The notes beneath the pieces are model-generated. The model saw only the letters and a list, made by a program, of their open reading frames with translations. It made no database searches and was not told the DNA's origin. Made by a program: the position numbers and the translations under genes. Positions 1-8,861 of a stretch of DNA of 64,000 bases are shown here, one piece after another. Position 1 is the stretch's first letter; every line of letters begins with the position of its first letter. Source of the DNA: Gemmatimonas groenlandica (GTDB lineage Bacteria > Gemmatimonadota > Gemmatimonadetes > Gemmatimonadales > Gemmatimonadaceae); the NCBI RefSeq assembly GCF_013004105.1, contig NZ_CP053085.1, positions 1,302,001-1,366,000 on the forward strand. Reading direction: 5' to 3'.

Positions 1-420
1 TTGTACAGCAAGATCATCGCGGTGGCCGATGGCTTCGATGCCGCCACGACGACGCGCGTCTATCAGGACGTGCCATGGACGCCGGCGGACGTGTTGCGCG
101 GCATGCGGGACAACACGCGCCTCGGACTCGATCCCGTGGTCGTGAAGGCATTCATCAATCTTACGGGCATTTATCCGGTCGGCACGCTCGTGGTCCTCGA
201 CACCTTCGCGCTCGCGATGGTGGTCGCGGCCAATCCTGATCCGACCGCGCTGTCGCGTCCGCTCGTGCGCATGATCACGGATGCCCAGGGCAACCGTCTT
301 CAGGATCTCCAGATCTATGACCTGACATCATGCGACGCATCGGGCCAATTTTCCTATACCATCATTCGGACCGAGGATCCTCAACGCTATGGCATCAACA
401 TCGGTGATTACTTCGCCTGA
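1..420 (+). CDS. HD-GYP domain protein, C-terminal fragment (5' end outside window)
   Basis: The frame is open from the first base, so the start lies upstream; 139 residues remain. The visible part matches the C-terminal half of HD-GYP phosphodiesterase domains: a DGFDAATT segment (the family's D-x-F-D-A-x-T block), then a GLDP-VVKAF helix and the closing GIYPVGTLVVL strand typical of these proteins. The HD and GYP metal-binding motifs would be upstream and cannot be seen. HD-GYP proteins usually hydrolyse cyclic di-GMP, but activity cannot be judged here. The 3' end overlaps the proposed trpA start by 32 bases in another frame. Confidence 0.75.
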   Translation: MYSKIIAVADGFDAATTTRVYQDVPWTPADVLRGMRDNTRLGLDPVVVKAFINLTGIYPVGTLVVLDTFALAMVVAANPDPTALSRPLVRMITDAQGNRLQDLQIYDLTSCDASGQFSYTIIRTEDPQRYGINIGDYFA

Positions 421-1210
421 CGTTTCCGTCCCGTCCGCCTCACGGCTGTCCGCGCGCTTTGCCGCGCTGGCGGCCGAAGGGCGTCGGGCGCTTGTCTGCT
501 ATGTCACGGCAGGACATCCCGACCCCGAGCAGAGTGTCACGCTCCTCCGTGGCATCGCCGCGGCGGGCGCCGACGTGATCGAGGTGGGCGTACCATTCTC
601 TGATCCGATGGCCGACGGTCCGGTTATTCAGCAAAGCTCGCAAGTAGCGCTCGACCACGGTGTGAGCCTCGAGCGCACGCTGCAGATCGTGAGCGAGGCC
701 GCGCTCGACGTGCCGGTGGTGCTGTTCAGCTATCTCAATCCGATCATCGCCGGTGGACCGGACGTGCTGGCGCGCGCGCGCGCCGCCGGTGTCGACGGCG
801 TCCTCGTCACCGACCTCCCGGTCGGTGCCGATCCCGCGCGTGAAGCATGGTTTGGTGAGAGTGGACTCGACTTCGTGCGCTTGGTGGCGCCGACCACGCC
901 GGCCCCGCGCATGGAGGAGATCGCGCGACACGGCGGCGGATTCGTGTATCTGATCAGCCGACTCGGTGTGACCGGGGAACGGGCGTCGCTGCCCGACGAT
1001 CTGCCGGACACGGTCGCGCGGCTCCGCGCGTCCACGTCGCTGCCGATCTGCATCGGCTTTGGCATCTCGACCCCGGAGCAGGCCAAGGCCGCGGCGCTGT
1101 TGGGTGATGGCGTCGTCGTCGGAAGCGCGCTCGTGCGCGCCGCGGGGCGTTCAGTGCAGGACGCCATCGCCCTGACAGCAGCGCTGCGCGCTGCAATCGA
1201 CGAAATCTGA
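389..1210 (+). CDS. trpA: Tryptophan synthase alpha subunit
   Basis: This subunit cleaves indole-3-glycerol phosphate to indole and glyceraldehyde 3-phosphate and passes indole to TrpB. The 273-residue TIM barrel has the family's catalytic pair, Glu65 in VIEVGVPF and Asp76 in SDPMADGP, with the same spacing as Glu49/Asp60 of E. coli. The conserved PTTP and GFGIS phosphate-binding loops follow. ATG at 389 has a GAGG 12 bases upstream; it gives an N-terminal extension of about 15 residues, and GTG at 404 is an alternative. trpB is not adjacent. Stop is 8 bases before the next gene, so cotranscription with it is likely. Confidence 0.93.
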   Translation: MASTSVITSPDVSVPSASRLSARFAALAAEGRRALVCYVTAGHPDPEQSVTLLRGIAAAGADVIEVGVPFSDPMADGPVIQQSSQVALDHGVSLERTLQIVSEAALDVPVVLFSYLNPIIAGGPDVLARARAAGVDGVLVTDLPVGADPAREAWFGESGLDFVRLVAPTTPAPRMEEIARHGGGFVYLISRLGVTGERASLPDDLPDTVARLRASTSLPICIGFGISTPEQAKAAALLGDGVVVGSALVRAAGRSVQDAIALTAALRAAIDEI

Positions 1211-1218
1211 CGACCGCT

Positions 1219-1779
1219 GTGACGTCTGATTCGCACCTCGACGGGTCGCACCTCGAGCTGCCGGCCTGGTCGATCGTCACGGACAAACGGCGTGCGCACA
1301 TCGCGCGCGTCGTGGCCGTGTTGCGTACGTGGGCCGCGGCGCTGGCGCTCTCGCCGGCCGAGGTGCAGGCTTGGGTGGATGCCGGCACGTGGCATGACGC
1401 ATTGCGGGACGCCGACGAACCGATATTGCGCGCAGCGACCGGCGATCACACGCGGCCGTTCGGCATGCTGCACGGCCCGGCGGCCGCGATCCGGCTCGCC
1501 GCGCTCGGCGAAGCGCGTCAAGAGGTCCTCGACGCGATTCGTTGGCACACTGTTGGGCAGCCCGACTGGGCTCGCGTCGGTCGCGCGCTGTACATGGCGG
1601 ATTTTCTCGAACCGGGCCGCTCGTTCATGCAAGCGGATCGCGCATTTCTCGCCAGCTCGGTGCCTTTCGCCTTCGACGATGTCTTCCGTCAGGTGGTTCG
1701 GATGCGGCTCGAGTGGGCGATTCGTGAAGGGAAGGGGCTCGCGCTCGAGACGGTCGCGCTGTGGGAGACGGTGCGATGA
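1219..1779 (+). CDS. HD-domain phosphohydrolase, YqeK-like
   Basis: A 186-residue protein with an HD-type metal site: His27 in the first helix, His59-Asp60 in WHD, and a later RWHTVGQP block followed by ADFLEPGR. The last two blocks resemble the YqeK family, which hydrolyses diadenosine tetraphosphate symmetrically and often sits near LytR-type and ribosome-silencing genes. The start is GTG at 1219, 8 bases after trpA. The stop overlaps the next ATG (ATGA). The family assignment rests on motif spacing only; another HD hydrolase function is possible. Confidence 0.7.
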   Translation: MTSDSHLDGSHLELPAWSIVTDKRRAHIARVVAVLRTWAAALALSPAEVQAWVDAGTWHDALRDADEPILRAATGDHTRPFGMLHGPAAAIRLAALGEARQEVLDAIRWHTVGQPDWARVGRALYMADFLEPGRSFMQADRAFLASSVPFAFDDVFRQVVRMRLEWAIREGKGLALETVALWETVR

Positions 1780-2279
1780 GTACGTCGCCCGGGTGGCCGT
1801 CGATGCCCGCGCCGGACGTGCCGCGTCGCACGCGGCGTGGCTGGTTGATTCTCGCGCTGTTGACCGTTGTCGTGGTCGGCGCCGGCGCGGCGTGGTGGCT
1901 AGATCGGGGCGCGCCCGTGGTCGCGTCCGCGAACGGCACGATGGCGGCCGTCGATGATTCGCTTGCTCGTGCGCCGAACGACAGCCGCGTGCGCGTGCGC
2001 GTACTCAATTCATCGGGCACGCGCGGCTACGCGCGACGCGCCACCCTCGAGCTGCGCGACCGGGGGTTCGACGTCGTCGAGTACGAGACCGAAAGGGGCA
2101 AGCCTCGCAATGGCACGCTGATCGTATCGCATACGGGCCATGGGGACTGGGCCGACCGACTGCGCCGCGCCGTAGGGACCGGCAGCATCGAGGCGCGCCC
2201 CGATTCACTACGCTACGTGGACCTCACCATCTTCGTGGGTCGTGACTGGAAGCCGTCGTCCGAGACGCTCCGTCCTTAA
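1776..2279 (+). CDS. LytR_C-domain single-pass membrane protein
   Basis: A 167-residue protein with a Pro/Arg-rich cytoplasmic N-terminus, one membrane helix at about residues 23-41 ending in AAWW, and an exported C-terminal domain. That domain begins with VRVRVLNSSGTRGYA and ends with VDLTIFVGRDW, the pattern of the LytR_C domain found at the end of LytR/CpsA/Psr cell-wall ligases or alone. No catalytic LCP domain is present, so an enzyme role is not supported. The ATG overlaps the upstream stop by four bases. The last 72 bases overlap the end of rlmN on the other strand. Confidence 0.75.
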   Translation: MSTSPGWPSMPAPDVPRRTRRGWLILALLTVVVVGAGAAWWLDRGAPVVASANGTMAAVDDSLARAPNDSRVRVRVLNSSGTRGYARRATLELRDRGFDVVEYETERGKPRNGTLIVSHTGHGDWADRLRRAVGTGSIEARPDSLRYVDLTIFVGRDWKPSSETLRP

Positions 2280-3302
2280 CTGACCACAGGCCGCGGCGAT
2301 ATCCAGTCCGCGGCTGCGACGGACGGCGGTTTCCACCCCACGTGCACGCAACGCCCGTGCGAAGGACGAAATCGCCGATGCCGTCGACGGGACGAAGCCC
2401 ATCGTTCCGCCGGGGTGCAGTGGAATCAGATTCACGAACGCGCGGCACTCGCGCGCCAATTGCGCCAGCTGAGCCGAGTGCGACGGCTGGTCATTGACGC
2501 CGCCGAGCATCACGTATTCGAAGGTCACGCGTCGATCGAACTTGGCCGCCGCGGCAATGACGTCAGCAAGCGGATACTTCGTGTTGACCGGCATCAACGA
2601 CTTGCGCAGCTCGTCACTGGGCGCATGAATCGAGATCGCGAGTCGGAACTGCTCGGGACGCTCGGACAATGCCACGATGCCCGGCAGCACGCCGACCGTC
2701 GAAATCGTGATGTGGCGCGCGCCGATGCCCAGCGCGCGGGGGTCGTTGAGCAGCGAAAGCGTCGGATCAACCGCCTTCCAATTCATCATCGGCTCGCCCA
2801 TGCCCATGAACACGATGTTCGTGGGAATGATCGGCGGTGACAGCAGTCGCAACTCGCGGACCTGTCCGGCGATTTCCGATGGCGTGAGGTTGCGCTGAAA
2901 ACCCATCGCGCCAGTGGCGCAAAAGGCGCACTGGAGCGCGCACCCAGCCTGTGAGGAAATGCAGAAGGTGATCCGGTCGCCGTCGGGAATGGACACCGTC
3001 TCGATGAGCTGACCGTCCGCCATTCTGAACAGGAACTTTTCGGTGCCGTCGGTCGATGTCTGTCGCGTCGCGAGTTCGAGCTGGGGAAGCGCGAACGACT
3101 TCGCGAGTGCTTCTCGGAGCGCTTTGGGCAGTTCGGTGATCTCGTCGAACGAGCGGACCGGACGCTGCCAGAGGCGCGCAAAAATCTGCGCCGCCCGATA
3201 CGACGGCTCACCACGATCACTCAGCCACGCCAAGAGACGAGACAGGGCAGCGTCGGGCGAGAGGTCGAGCAGGTTTTCGGTCGCGATCGTGTCTGACATC
3301 AT
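2208..3302 (-). CDS. rlmN: Dual-specificity 23S rRNA/tRNA m2A methyltransferase RlmN
   Basis: Radical-SAM enzyme that methylates C2 of A2503 in 23S rRNA and A37 in some tRNAs. The 364-residue protein has the CxxxCxxC iron-sulfur site at Cys121/125/128. Cys114 and Cys339 (AACGQL) correspond to the conserved cysteines Cys118 and Cys355 of E. coli; Cys355 carries the methyl group. GEPMMN and the N-terminal accessory domain are also present. ATG at 3302 gives an ATGA overlap with the upstream outer-membrane gene; a second ATG follows at once. Its 3' end overlaps the convergent LytR_C gene by 72 bases. Confidence 0.95.
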   Translation of the reverse strand: MMSDTIATENLLDLSPDAALSRLLAWLSDRGEPSYRAAQIFARLWQRPVRSFDEITELPKALREALAKSFALPQLELATRQTSTDGTEKFLFRMADGQLIETVSIPDGDRITFCISSQAGCALQCAFCATGAMGFQRNLTPSEIAGQVRELRLLSPPIIPTNIVFMGMGEPMMNWKAVDPTLSLLNDPRALGIGARHITISTVGVLPGIVALSERPEQFRLAISIHAPSDELRKSLMPVNTKYPLADVIAAAAKFDRRVTFEYVMLGGVNDQPSHSAQLAQLARECRAFVNLIPLHPGGTMGFVPSTASAISSFARALRARGVETAVRRSRGLDIAAACGQLRTERLGRRLPVTTHEDGEVHVA

Positions 3303-4198
3303 TCCTTGAGGATCGAACTGAGCGTGAACTGATAAACGGGTCCGAGCCCGGAGATGCCTTCCTCGCGCGCGACGCCGACCACGTACCGTGCATAGTACAC
3401 CGCCAGCCCCGAGCGGATACGCGTCACCGTGCTGCCGCCGGCCGAGGCGCGTACGATGGCTGCGCGGGCCTCCAGTCGATCCAGTCGTCCCGACAGGAAC
3501 GGTCCGCGCTCGGTGGCCCCTCGATTGACGTCGTTCTGGCTGAGTCCGAGCCGCAGCTCGCGCGACGCCGAATCGCCGATCACCCTGGCATCTACCGCGG
3601 CCACGAACGCGGGTCGATCGTCAATCTCACGACCCGGACGCCACAGAAAGCTCGAGAGCGCGACGCGCGCGTTCTGCCACGGCAGATCGTGGATGACCAC
3701 GCCGAGATCGGCTGCGATCGCCGTGTTCACCGCCTGGTCGGCACGACCTTCGCGCCAGCGCACCGCCAATCCGCCGGTGACATGCGGCATCAGCGTCTTG
3801 GCCGCTGTGGCACTGACCAGCACGCTGGCGTAGCTAATGTCACCGACGCTCTGCGGATCGCTCTCGGTGCGCACCAGGCCCGCAACCGAGGTTCGGGCCA
3901 CGGACAGACCGAGCGTCGTCCCAGACGCGCGCCGAATGGACGCGGAGAGCAATTGGCCGTCGACGCCCTGCTGCGCGCCGGTCGACAACGACGCCACTCC
4001 GAGTCGAATCCGCTCTCCAGGTCGGAGCGCGGACGCCGCCGGATTCCACAGGCCGGCACCAGGCTCCGCCGCGAGCGCCGCCGGCTCGAGCACGGCGCCG
4101 AGCGGGAACTCCCAAAGATCGCGAGCGGGTACTGGCTGCGCGGCGAGCCCGCGGGCCCAGCAACACGCGGCCATCCCGCAGATGAGCAGGCGTCGCAT
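3299..4198 (-). CDS. Exported outer-membrane beta-barrel protein, PorV/UPF0164-like
   Basis: A 299-residue protein starting at MRRLLICG, with a signal peptide ending near GLAAQ. The mature part opens with a WNPAAS box like the NPA motif of PorV/PorQ-type barrels, then alternating polar/hydrophobic strands, and ends with a GLGPVYQF-type terminal strand. No enzyme motif is visible. The frame runs on upstream to 4573, but that part is antisense to aspS and lacks a signal peptide, so ATG 4198 is chosen. Its stop overlaps the rlmN start, so the two are probably one operon. The family call is by fold pattern only. Confidence 0.6.
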   Translation of the reverse strand: MRRLLICGMAACCWARGLAAQPVPARDLWEFPLGAVLEPAALAAEPGAGLWNPAASALRPGERIRLGVASLSTGAQQGVDGQLLSASIRRASGTTLGLSVARTSVAGLVRTESDPQSVGDISYASVLVSATAAKTLMPHVTGGLAVRWREGRADQAVNTAIAADLGVVIHDLPWQNARVALSSFLWRPGREIDDRPAFVAAVDARVIGDSASRELRLGLSQNDVNRGATERGPFLSGRLDRLEARAAIVRASAGGSTVTRIRSGLAVYYARYVVGVAREEGISGLGPVYQFTLSSILKE

Positions 4199-4352
4199 AG
4201 GGGACACTAACGGCCCTCGCCTTGGCGGGTCAAGCGAATGCGCATGGCCAATCGCTACCGAGACTGACGTAAATCGTTTAACTTTGACCGTTTGCGGCCG
4301 TTCATCGGCCCATGAACTTCCCTGATTCGCCCCGTCCGGAGCGCCGCGCGTA

Positions 4353-6155
4353 ATGTCGTCTTCGCCAGAACAGTCCGTGCTCGCCACGTCCCTTCGTACC
4401 GACACCTGCGGCCTACTGCGCGCGCAGGATGTGGGTCGCACCGTTCGCCTTGGCGGATGGGTGCACCGGAGCCGCGATCTGGGCGGCCTCGTGTTCATCG
4501 ATCTGCGCGACCGTACGGGTCTGGTGCAGTTGGCCTTCGGGCCGGCATGGAGCGATGCGGAGACGTTGCGCATCGCGGCGGCCGTGGGTGTGGAGTCGGT
4601 CGTGTTGTGCGAGGGTGAGGTCGTCGCGCGTGAGCCGGAACGTCAGAATCCCGATATGCTCACCGGCACGATCGAAGTACGCGTGACGTCGCTGCGTGTG
4701 GTCGGTCCCGCCGTCACGCCGGCGCTGCCGGTGGCCCGTGGACGCGGCGAAAAGATGGCGGCCGAAGAACTGCGCTTGCGTCATCGGTATCTCGACCTGC
4801 GCCGTCCGGAATTACAGGAGAATCTGGTACTGCGCCATCGGCTGCTGCAGGTCTCGCGTCGGTTTCTCAGCGATCGCGGCTATCTCGAACTCGAGACGCC
4901 GATTCTCACCAAGCCGACACCGGAAGGCGCGCGCGACTACCTCGTGCCGAGCCGTGTGCACCCGGGTGAATTCTACGCGTTGCCGCAGTCGCCGCAGATC
5001 TACAAGCAGCTGTTCATGTGTTGCGGCTTCGATCGCTACTTCCAGATCGCGCGCTGCTTTCGCGACGAGGATCTTCGTGCCGATCGGCAGCCGGAGTTCA
5101 CGCAGATCGACATCGAAGCGTCGTTCATCGAGCGCGAAGATATTCTGGCGCTCGCCGAAGGGTTGATCGGCGCGCTCTGGACCGAGGCGGGCCACAGCAT
5201 CCCGGCGCACTTCGATCGGATGAGCTATCGCGATGCCATGGAGTTCTATGGCTGCGATCGCCCTGATCTGCGATACGACCTCAGACTCGCCGACTACACC
5301 GCCGTCTTTGCCGGCCTCGATTTCGCGGTGACCACGAGCGCCATCGCCAACGGCGCGCGCGTGCGCGGACTGATCGTGCCGGGCGGTGCCGCCTGGAGCC
5401 GCAAGCAGGTGGACGAGTTGGAGGCGCTCGCCAAGAGCGCGGGCGCGGGTGGCCTGCTGCGGCTGCGGCACGCCGACGGCGCCTACGACGGCCCGTTGGC
5501 CAAGTTCCTCACCGACGATGCACGCGCGGCCTTCGCGCTCGCCGACGGCGATCTCGCCCTGTTCGTGGCCGCACCCGATCGCGTCTCCAGTCCCGCGCTC
5601 GATCGCGTACGGCAGGAGTGTGCGCGACGCCTCGAGCTGGTCGACGACAAGCTGCAGCGCTTCATCGTCGTGATGGACTTTCCGATGTTCGAGGAAGATC
5701 CCACCACCGGTTCGCTCGCGGCCGTGCACCACCCGTTCACGGCGCCCCATGCCGAAGACATGCAGACGTTCCCCGACCAGCCGGCACGTTGGCGTGCGTT
5801 GGCCTACGATGTCGTGCTCAACGGCACCGAACTCGGTGGTGGCAGCATCCGCATCAGCGATCCTGCTATGCAGTCGCGCATGTTCTCTCTGCTCGGGATC
5901 GGTGATGTCGCCGATCAGGAGCGGCGCTTCGGCTTCCTGCTCGAAGGTCTCCGGGCCGGCGCACCGCCGCATGGTGGTATCGCCTTCGGCTTCGATCGGA
6001 TCGCCATGTTGCTGTCCGGCGCGCCATCACTGCGCGACGTCATCGCGTTTCCGAAAACGACCGCGGCGCGCTCGCTCTTCGAGGGGGCGCCGGTTGCCGT
6101 GCCGCCGGAAGATCTGGCGGAGTTGCACCTTACCGTCACCGGGAGCGACGCGTGA
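4353..6155 (+). CDS. aspS: Aspartyl-tRNA synthetase (bacterial type)
   Basis: Charges tRNA-Asp with aspartate. The 600-residue protein has the N-terminal OB anticodon-binding domain (GWVHRSRDLGGL), class II motif 2 (FRDEDLRADRQPEFTQIDIE) and motif 3 (GIAFGFDRIAML), with the bacterial GAD insertion between them. Residue 43 is Leu at the position where E. coli has Leu30 and non-discriminating enzymes often have His; by this one site it looks tRNA-Asp specific. The ATG at 4353 begins a co-directional run through phoH and ybeY with overlapping junctions. Confidence 0.97.
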   Translation: MSSSPEQSVLATSLRTDTCGLLRAQDVGRTVRLGGWVHRSRDLGGLVFIDLRDRTGLVQLAFGPAWSDAETLRIAAAVGVESVVLCEGEVVAREPERQNPDMLTGTIEVRVTSLRVVGPAVTPALPVARGRGEKMAAEELRLRHRYLDLRRPELQENLVLRHRLLQVSRRFLSDRGYLELETPILTKPTPEGARDYLVPSRVHPGEFYALPQSPQIYKQLFMCCGFDRYFQIARCFRDEDLRADRQPEFTQIDIEASFIEREDILALAEGLIGALWTEAGHSIPAHFDRMSYRDAMEFYGCDRPDLRYDLRLADYTAVFAGLDFAVTTSAIANGARVRGLIVPGGAAWSRKQVDELEALAKSAGAGGLLRLRHADGAYDGPLAKFLTDDARAAFALADGDLALFVAAPDRVSSPALDRVRQECARRLELVDDKLQRFIVVMDFPMFEEDPTTGSLAAVHHPFTAPHAEDMQTFPDQPARWRALAYDVVLNGTELGGGSIRISDPAMQSRMFSLLGIGDVADQERRFGFLLEGLRAGAPPHGGIAFGFDRIAMLLSGAPSLRDVIAFPKTTAARSLFEGAPVAVPPEDLAELHLTVTGSDA

Positions 6156-7123
6156 CGGGCAATGATCGCGCACCCGAGACAGTCACCACGCGCGTCTCGG
6201 TCGAGGGCGCGGATATGCAGGTGCTCGCGGGCGCCAACGACGCCAATCTCGTGGAACTCGGGCGCGCCACCGGCACCCGCGTCGCCCTACGCGGTGACAG
6301 TCTCACGATCACTGGTGATCTCGACAACGTCACGCGCGCGGAGCCCATCGCGACGGCGATGGTGACGCTGGTGCGCGAGGGCAAGTCCCTGAACGCCGAC
6401 GATGTGCTGCGGTTGTCGCTGACCGAACGACCGGCCGACGCACCGGCGGCGACCAACGGCGCACTCGTGCTGCCGGGAGCGCGGCGCGGCGTCCAGCCGA
6501 AAACGCCTGGACAGGCCGAGTACCTCAAGCAGATCGGCGAGCATGACATCGTGGTCGGCGTCGGCCCGGCAGGGACAGGCAAGACGTATCTTGCCGTCGC
6601 CGCGGCGGTCGATGCGCTCATGCGGAAGCGCGTGCGGCGCATCGTGCTGGCGCGTCCCGCCGTCGAGGCGGGTGAGAGCCTTGGCTTCTTGCCAGGCGAC
6701 ATGCAGGCCAAGATCGATCCGTATCTGCGCCCGCTGTACGACGCCCTCGATGATCTCATTCCGGTGGAACGCCTTCAGAAGCTCATTGAAACGCGCACCA
6801 TCGAAGTCGCGCCGTTGGCGTTCATGCGCGGTCGTACACTCAGCGATTCGTTCGTCATTCTCGACGAAGCGCAGAATGCGACGGGGCTGCAGATGAAGAT
6901 GTTCCTCACGCGTCTGGGTGTGAACTCGAAGATCGTGATCACGGGCGACAAGACGCAGGTCGACTTGCCGCGACGAGAAGACTCGGGACTCATGCAGATC
7001 GAACGCATTCTGCATGGCATCGAAGGGATTTCGTTCCACTACTTCACCGATGCCGACGTGGTGCGCCATCGTCTGGTGCGAGACATCATTCGCGCGTACA
7101 ACGCCGATGCGGCCGGCGCATGA
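6152..7123 (+). CDS. ybeZ: PhoH-like P-loop ATPase (YbeZ)
   Basis: A 323-residue PhoH family protein. An N-terminal KH-like region (about 20-80) precedes the P-loop GPAGTGKT at 138-145 and a Walker B FVILDEAQ. YbeZ-type proteins bind RNA and work with YbeY in ribosome maturation and stress; the gene directly downstream here is ybeY, which fits. The GTG start overlaps the aspS stop by four bases (GTGA) and its own stop overlaps the ybeY start (ATGA), so the three are translationally coupled. Confidence 0.9.
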   Translation: MTGNDRAPETVTTRVSVEGADMQVLAGANDANLVELGRATGTRVALRGDSLTITGDLDNVTRAEPIATAMVTLVREGKSLNADDVLRLSLTERPADAPAATNGALVLPGARRGVQPKTPGQAEYLKQIGEHDIVVGVGPAGTGKTYLAVAAAVDALMRKRVRRIVLARPAVEAGESLGFLPGDMQAKIDPYLRPLYDALDDLIPVERLQKLIETRTIEVAPLAFMRGRTLSDSFVILDEAQNATGLQMKMFLTRLGVNSKIVITGDKTQVDLPRREDSGLMQIERILHGIEGISFHYFTDADVVRHRLVRDIIRAYNADAAGA

Positions 7124-7590
7124 GCCGTATGCGTGAGGATCCCCGCGCCGTGTCGGTGCAAGCCGACGGGGTTCGCGTACCGGTCGCCGCCGATCGCCTC
7201 GCCGAACTGTCGCGCCGCGTCCTCCGCGCGCTCAAGGTGTCGCGCGCCATGATCAGCGTGACATTCGTCTCGTCGCGCGCCAGTGCCACGCTCAATCGAC
7301 GGCATCTCGGTCATCGTGGACCCACCGACGTGATTACCTTCGCGTTGGGCGCCGATCCCGCGGGGACCGTCATCGCCGACATCTACATCTGCCCTGACGT
7401 TGCGCGTCTGCAGGCGAAAGACTTCGGGGTTGGCGTACGAGAGGAGATTGCGCGCCTCGTCGTACACGGAATGCTGCACGCCTGCGGGTGGGAACACCCC
7501 GAGGGCGACGCACGGATGACGTCGCCGATGTGGCGGCGCCAGGAGCAATTGCTGCACCGCTTCTGGATCACGCCGACCCGTACCGCATGA
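7120..7590 (+). CDS. ybeY: Endoribonuclease/rRNA maturation factor YbeY
   Basis: Single-strand endoribonuclease of 156 residues needed for 16S rRNA 3' end processing and ribosome quality control. The zinc signature is clear: HGMLHACGWEH, giving the three-histidine H-x3-H-x5-H site, with R-x-LNRRHLGHRGPTDV upstream as in the family. The start overlaps phoH and the stop overlaps the CBS membrane-protein gene by four bases, a common bacterial phoH-ybeY-CNNM arrangement. Confidence 0.95.
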   Translation: MSRMREDPRAVSVQADGVRVPVAADRLAELSRRVLRALKVSRAMISVTFVSSRASATLNRRHLGHRGPTDVITFALGADPAGTVIADIYICPDVARLQAKDFGVGVREEIARLVVHGMLHACGWEHPEGDARMTSPMWRRQEQLLHRFWITPTRTA

Positions 7591-8861
7591 GTGTAGTCGC
7601 GTGGGGGCTGGCGACAGGCGGTGCCGTCGTTGCCGCACTCGCCGCCGTCGCCGATGGTGCGCTGCTCTCCGAGCCGCCGCTATCGTCGATCCCGGTCGAG
7701 CGTTCCACGCTCGCACCCCCGGCTCCGGTGGTGCCGCGACCTGTGCCCTCTCGCGAACGAACCCACCGCGCACTGGCGTTCGCGCGGGTGCTCGGACATC
7801 TCGCGGCCGGATCCGGTATCGCGGTGGGCCTCGACCTGTCAGGCCGCGCCACGCTGTCCACCGTCGCCTTGCTGTTCGGCTTGGGCTTGGTCGTGGTGCT
7901 TGCCGCCGAAACCACGGCGCGCGTGGTCGGCGATGCCCTCGGCGAAGATGCCGAAGATCGCCTTGCCTGGTTTTCCAACGGAGCGGAGAAGCTGTTCGCG
8001 CCGGTTGTGCGCCTGGGTAATTGGGTCGATGCCGCGTTCGCCGAGGTGGTCTCCGACGCCGAGGCCACGATCGAGCGCCGGGAGGAAGCGGCGGCCCAGT
8101 TCCGTGAAGTGATCACAAGCGAAGCGGACGTCTCGCGTGACGAGCGCGACCTGCTGCTTGGCGTCTTCGAGTTCGGCGAGACCACCGTCGAAGAAGTGAT
8201 GGTGCCGCGCGTGGACATCGTCGGGATCGAGCAGGAAACGGCGTGGTCGGAGATGCTCGACCGCGTACGCAGCGCACAGCATTCGCGCGTGCCGGTGTTC
8301 GAGGACACGATCGATGAGATCGTCGGCATCCTCTACGTGAAGGATCTGCTGCCCTCGGTTCTGGCCGACGAGGAGCCGGACGGTGGATGGCAGACGCTGC
8401 TGCGTCCGCCCGCGTTCATTCCGCCGTCGAAGCGCATCGCGGATCTCCTCCGCGAGTTCCGCGTCGCCGGTCGGCACATCGCGGTAGTGGCGGACGAATA
8501 CGGCGGCACCGCGGGACTGGTGACGATCGAGGATGTGCTCGAGGAGCTGGTCGGCGAGATCCGCGATGAGTACGACCAAGAGGAGCGGCAGGTCGAAAGT
8601 GAAGATGGGGTGCGCTTCTGGGTTTCGGGCCGCCTCACACTCGATGACTTGTCGGAAGCCCTGTCGCACGACTTCCGGCGCGATGACGTGTCGACCGTCG
8701 GCGGGCTGGTGCTCGAACTACTGGGCCGCGTGCCCCGCGCCGGCGAGACACTGGCGGTCGGCCCGTTCAAGGTGATCGTCGAGCGCGTCGTGCGCCGCAA
8801 GATCGAGCGGGTCTACCTCGAGCGTGTACATCCGCTCGACACCAGCGTGGGAGAGAGCTGA
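7587..8861 (+). CDS. CNNM/HlyC-CorC family membrane protein with CBS pair
   Basis: A 424-residue protein with an N-terminal DUF21-like membrane part (hydrophobic stretches near 1-20 and 75-120), a linker, a CBS pair at roughly 195-320 (MVPRVDIVGI, HSRVPVFEDT, GGTAGLVTIEDVLEELVGEI) and a C-terminal CorC_HlyC domain from about 330. Such proteins are linked to magnesium or cobalt efflux and nucleotide sensing. ATG 7587 overlaps the ybeY stop (ATGA); an in-frame start 99 bases earlier would lie inside ybeY and is rejected. The DUF21 part is short and Pro/Ala-rich in the middle. Confidence 0.85.
   Translation: MSVVAWGLATGGAVVAALAAVADGALLSEPPLSSIPVERSTLAPPAPVVPRPVPSRERTHRALAFARVLGHLAAGSGIAVGLDLSGRATLSTVALLFGLGLVVVLAAETTARVVGDALGEDAEDRLAWFSNGAEKLFAPVVRLGNWVDAAFAEVVSDAEATIERREEAAAQFREVITSEADVSRDERDLLLGVFEFGETTVEEVMVPRVDIVGIEQETAWSEMLDRVRSAQHSRVPVFEDTIDEIVGILYVKDLLPSVLADEEPDGGWQTLLRPPAFIPPSKRIADLLREFRVAGRHIAVVADEYGGTAGLVTIEDVLEELVGEIRDEYDQEERQVESEDGVRFWVSGRLTLDDLSEALSHDFRRDDVSTVGGLVLELLGRVPRAGETLAVGPFKVIVERVVRRKIERVYLERVHPLDTSVGES

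Noticed and set aside
4199-4573. Extension of the PorV-like gene upstream to 4573
   Set aside because: It would bury the signal peptide behind 125 basic residues and overlap the aspS start on the other strand.
4812-5972. 386-codon minus-strand frame inside aspS
   Set aside because: Composition is a His/Arg/Glu-rich shadow of a GC-rich gene; it has no domains and lies fully within a certain gene.
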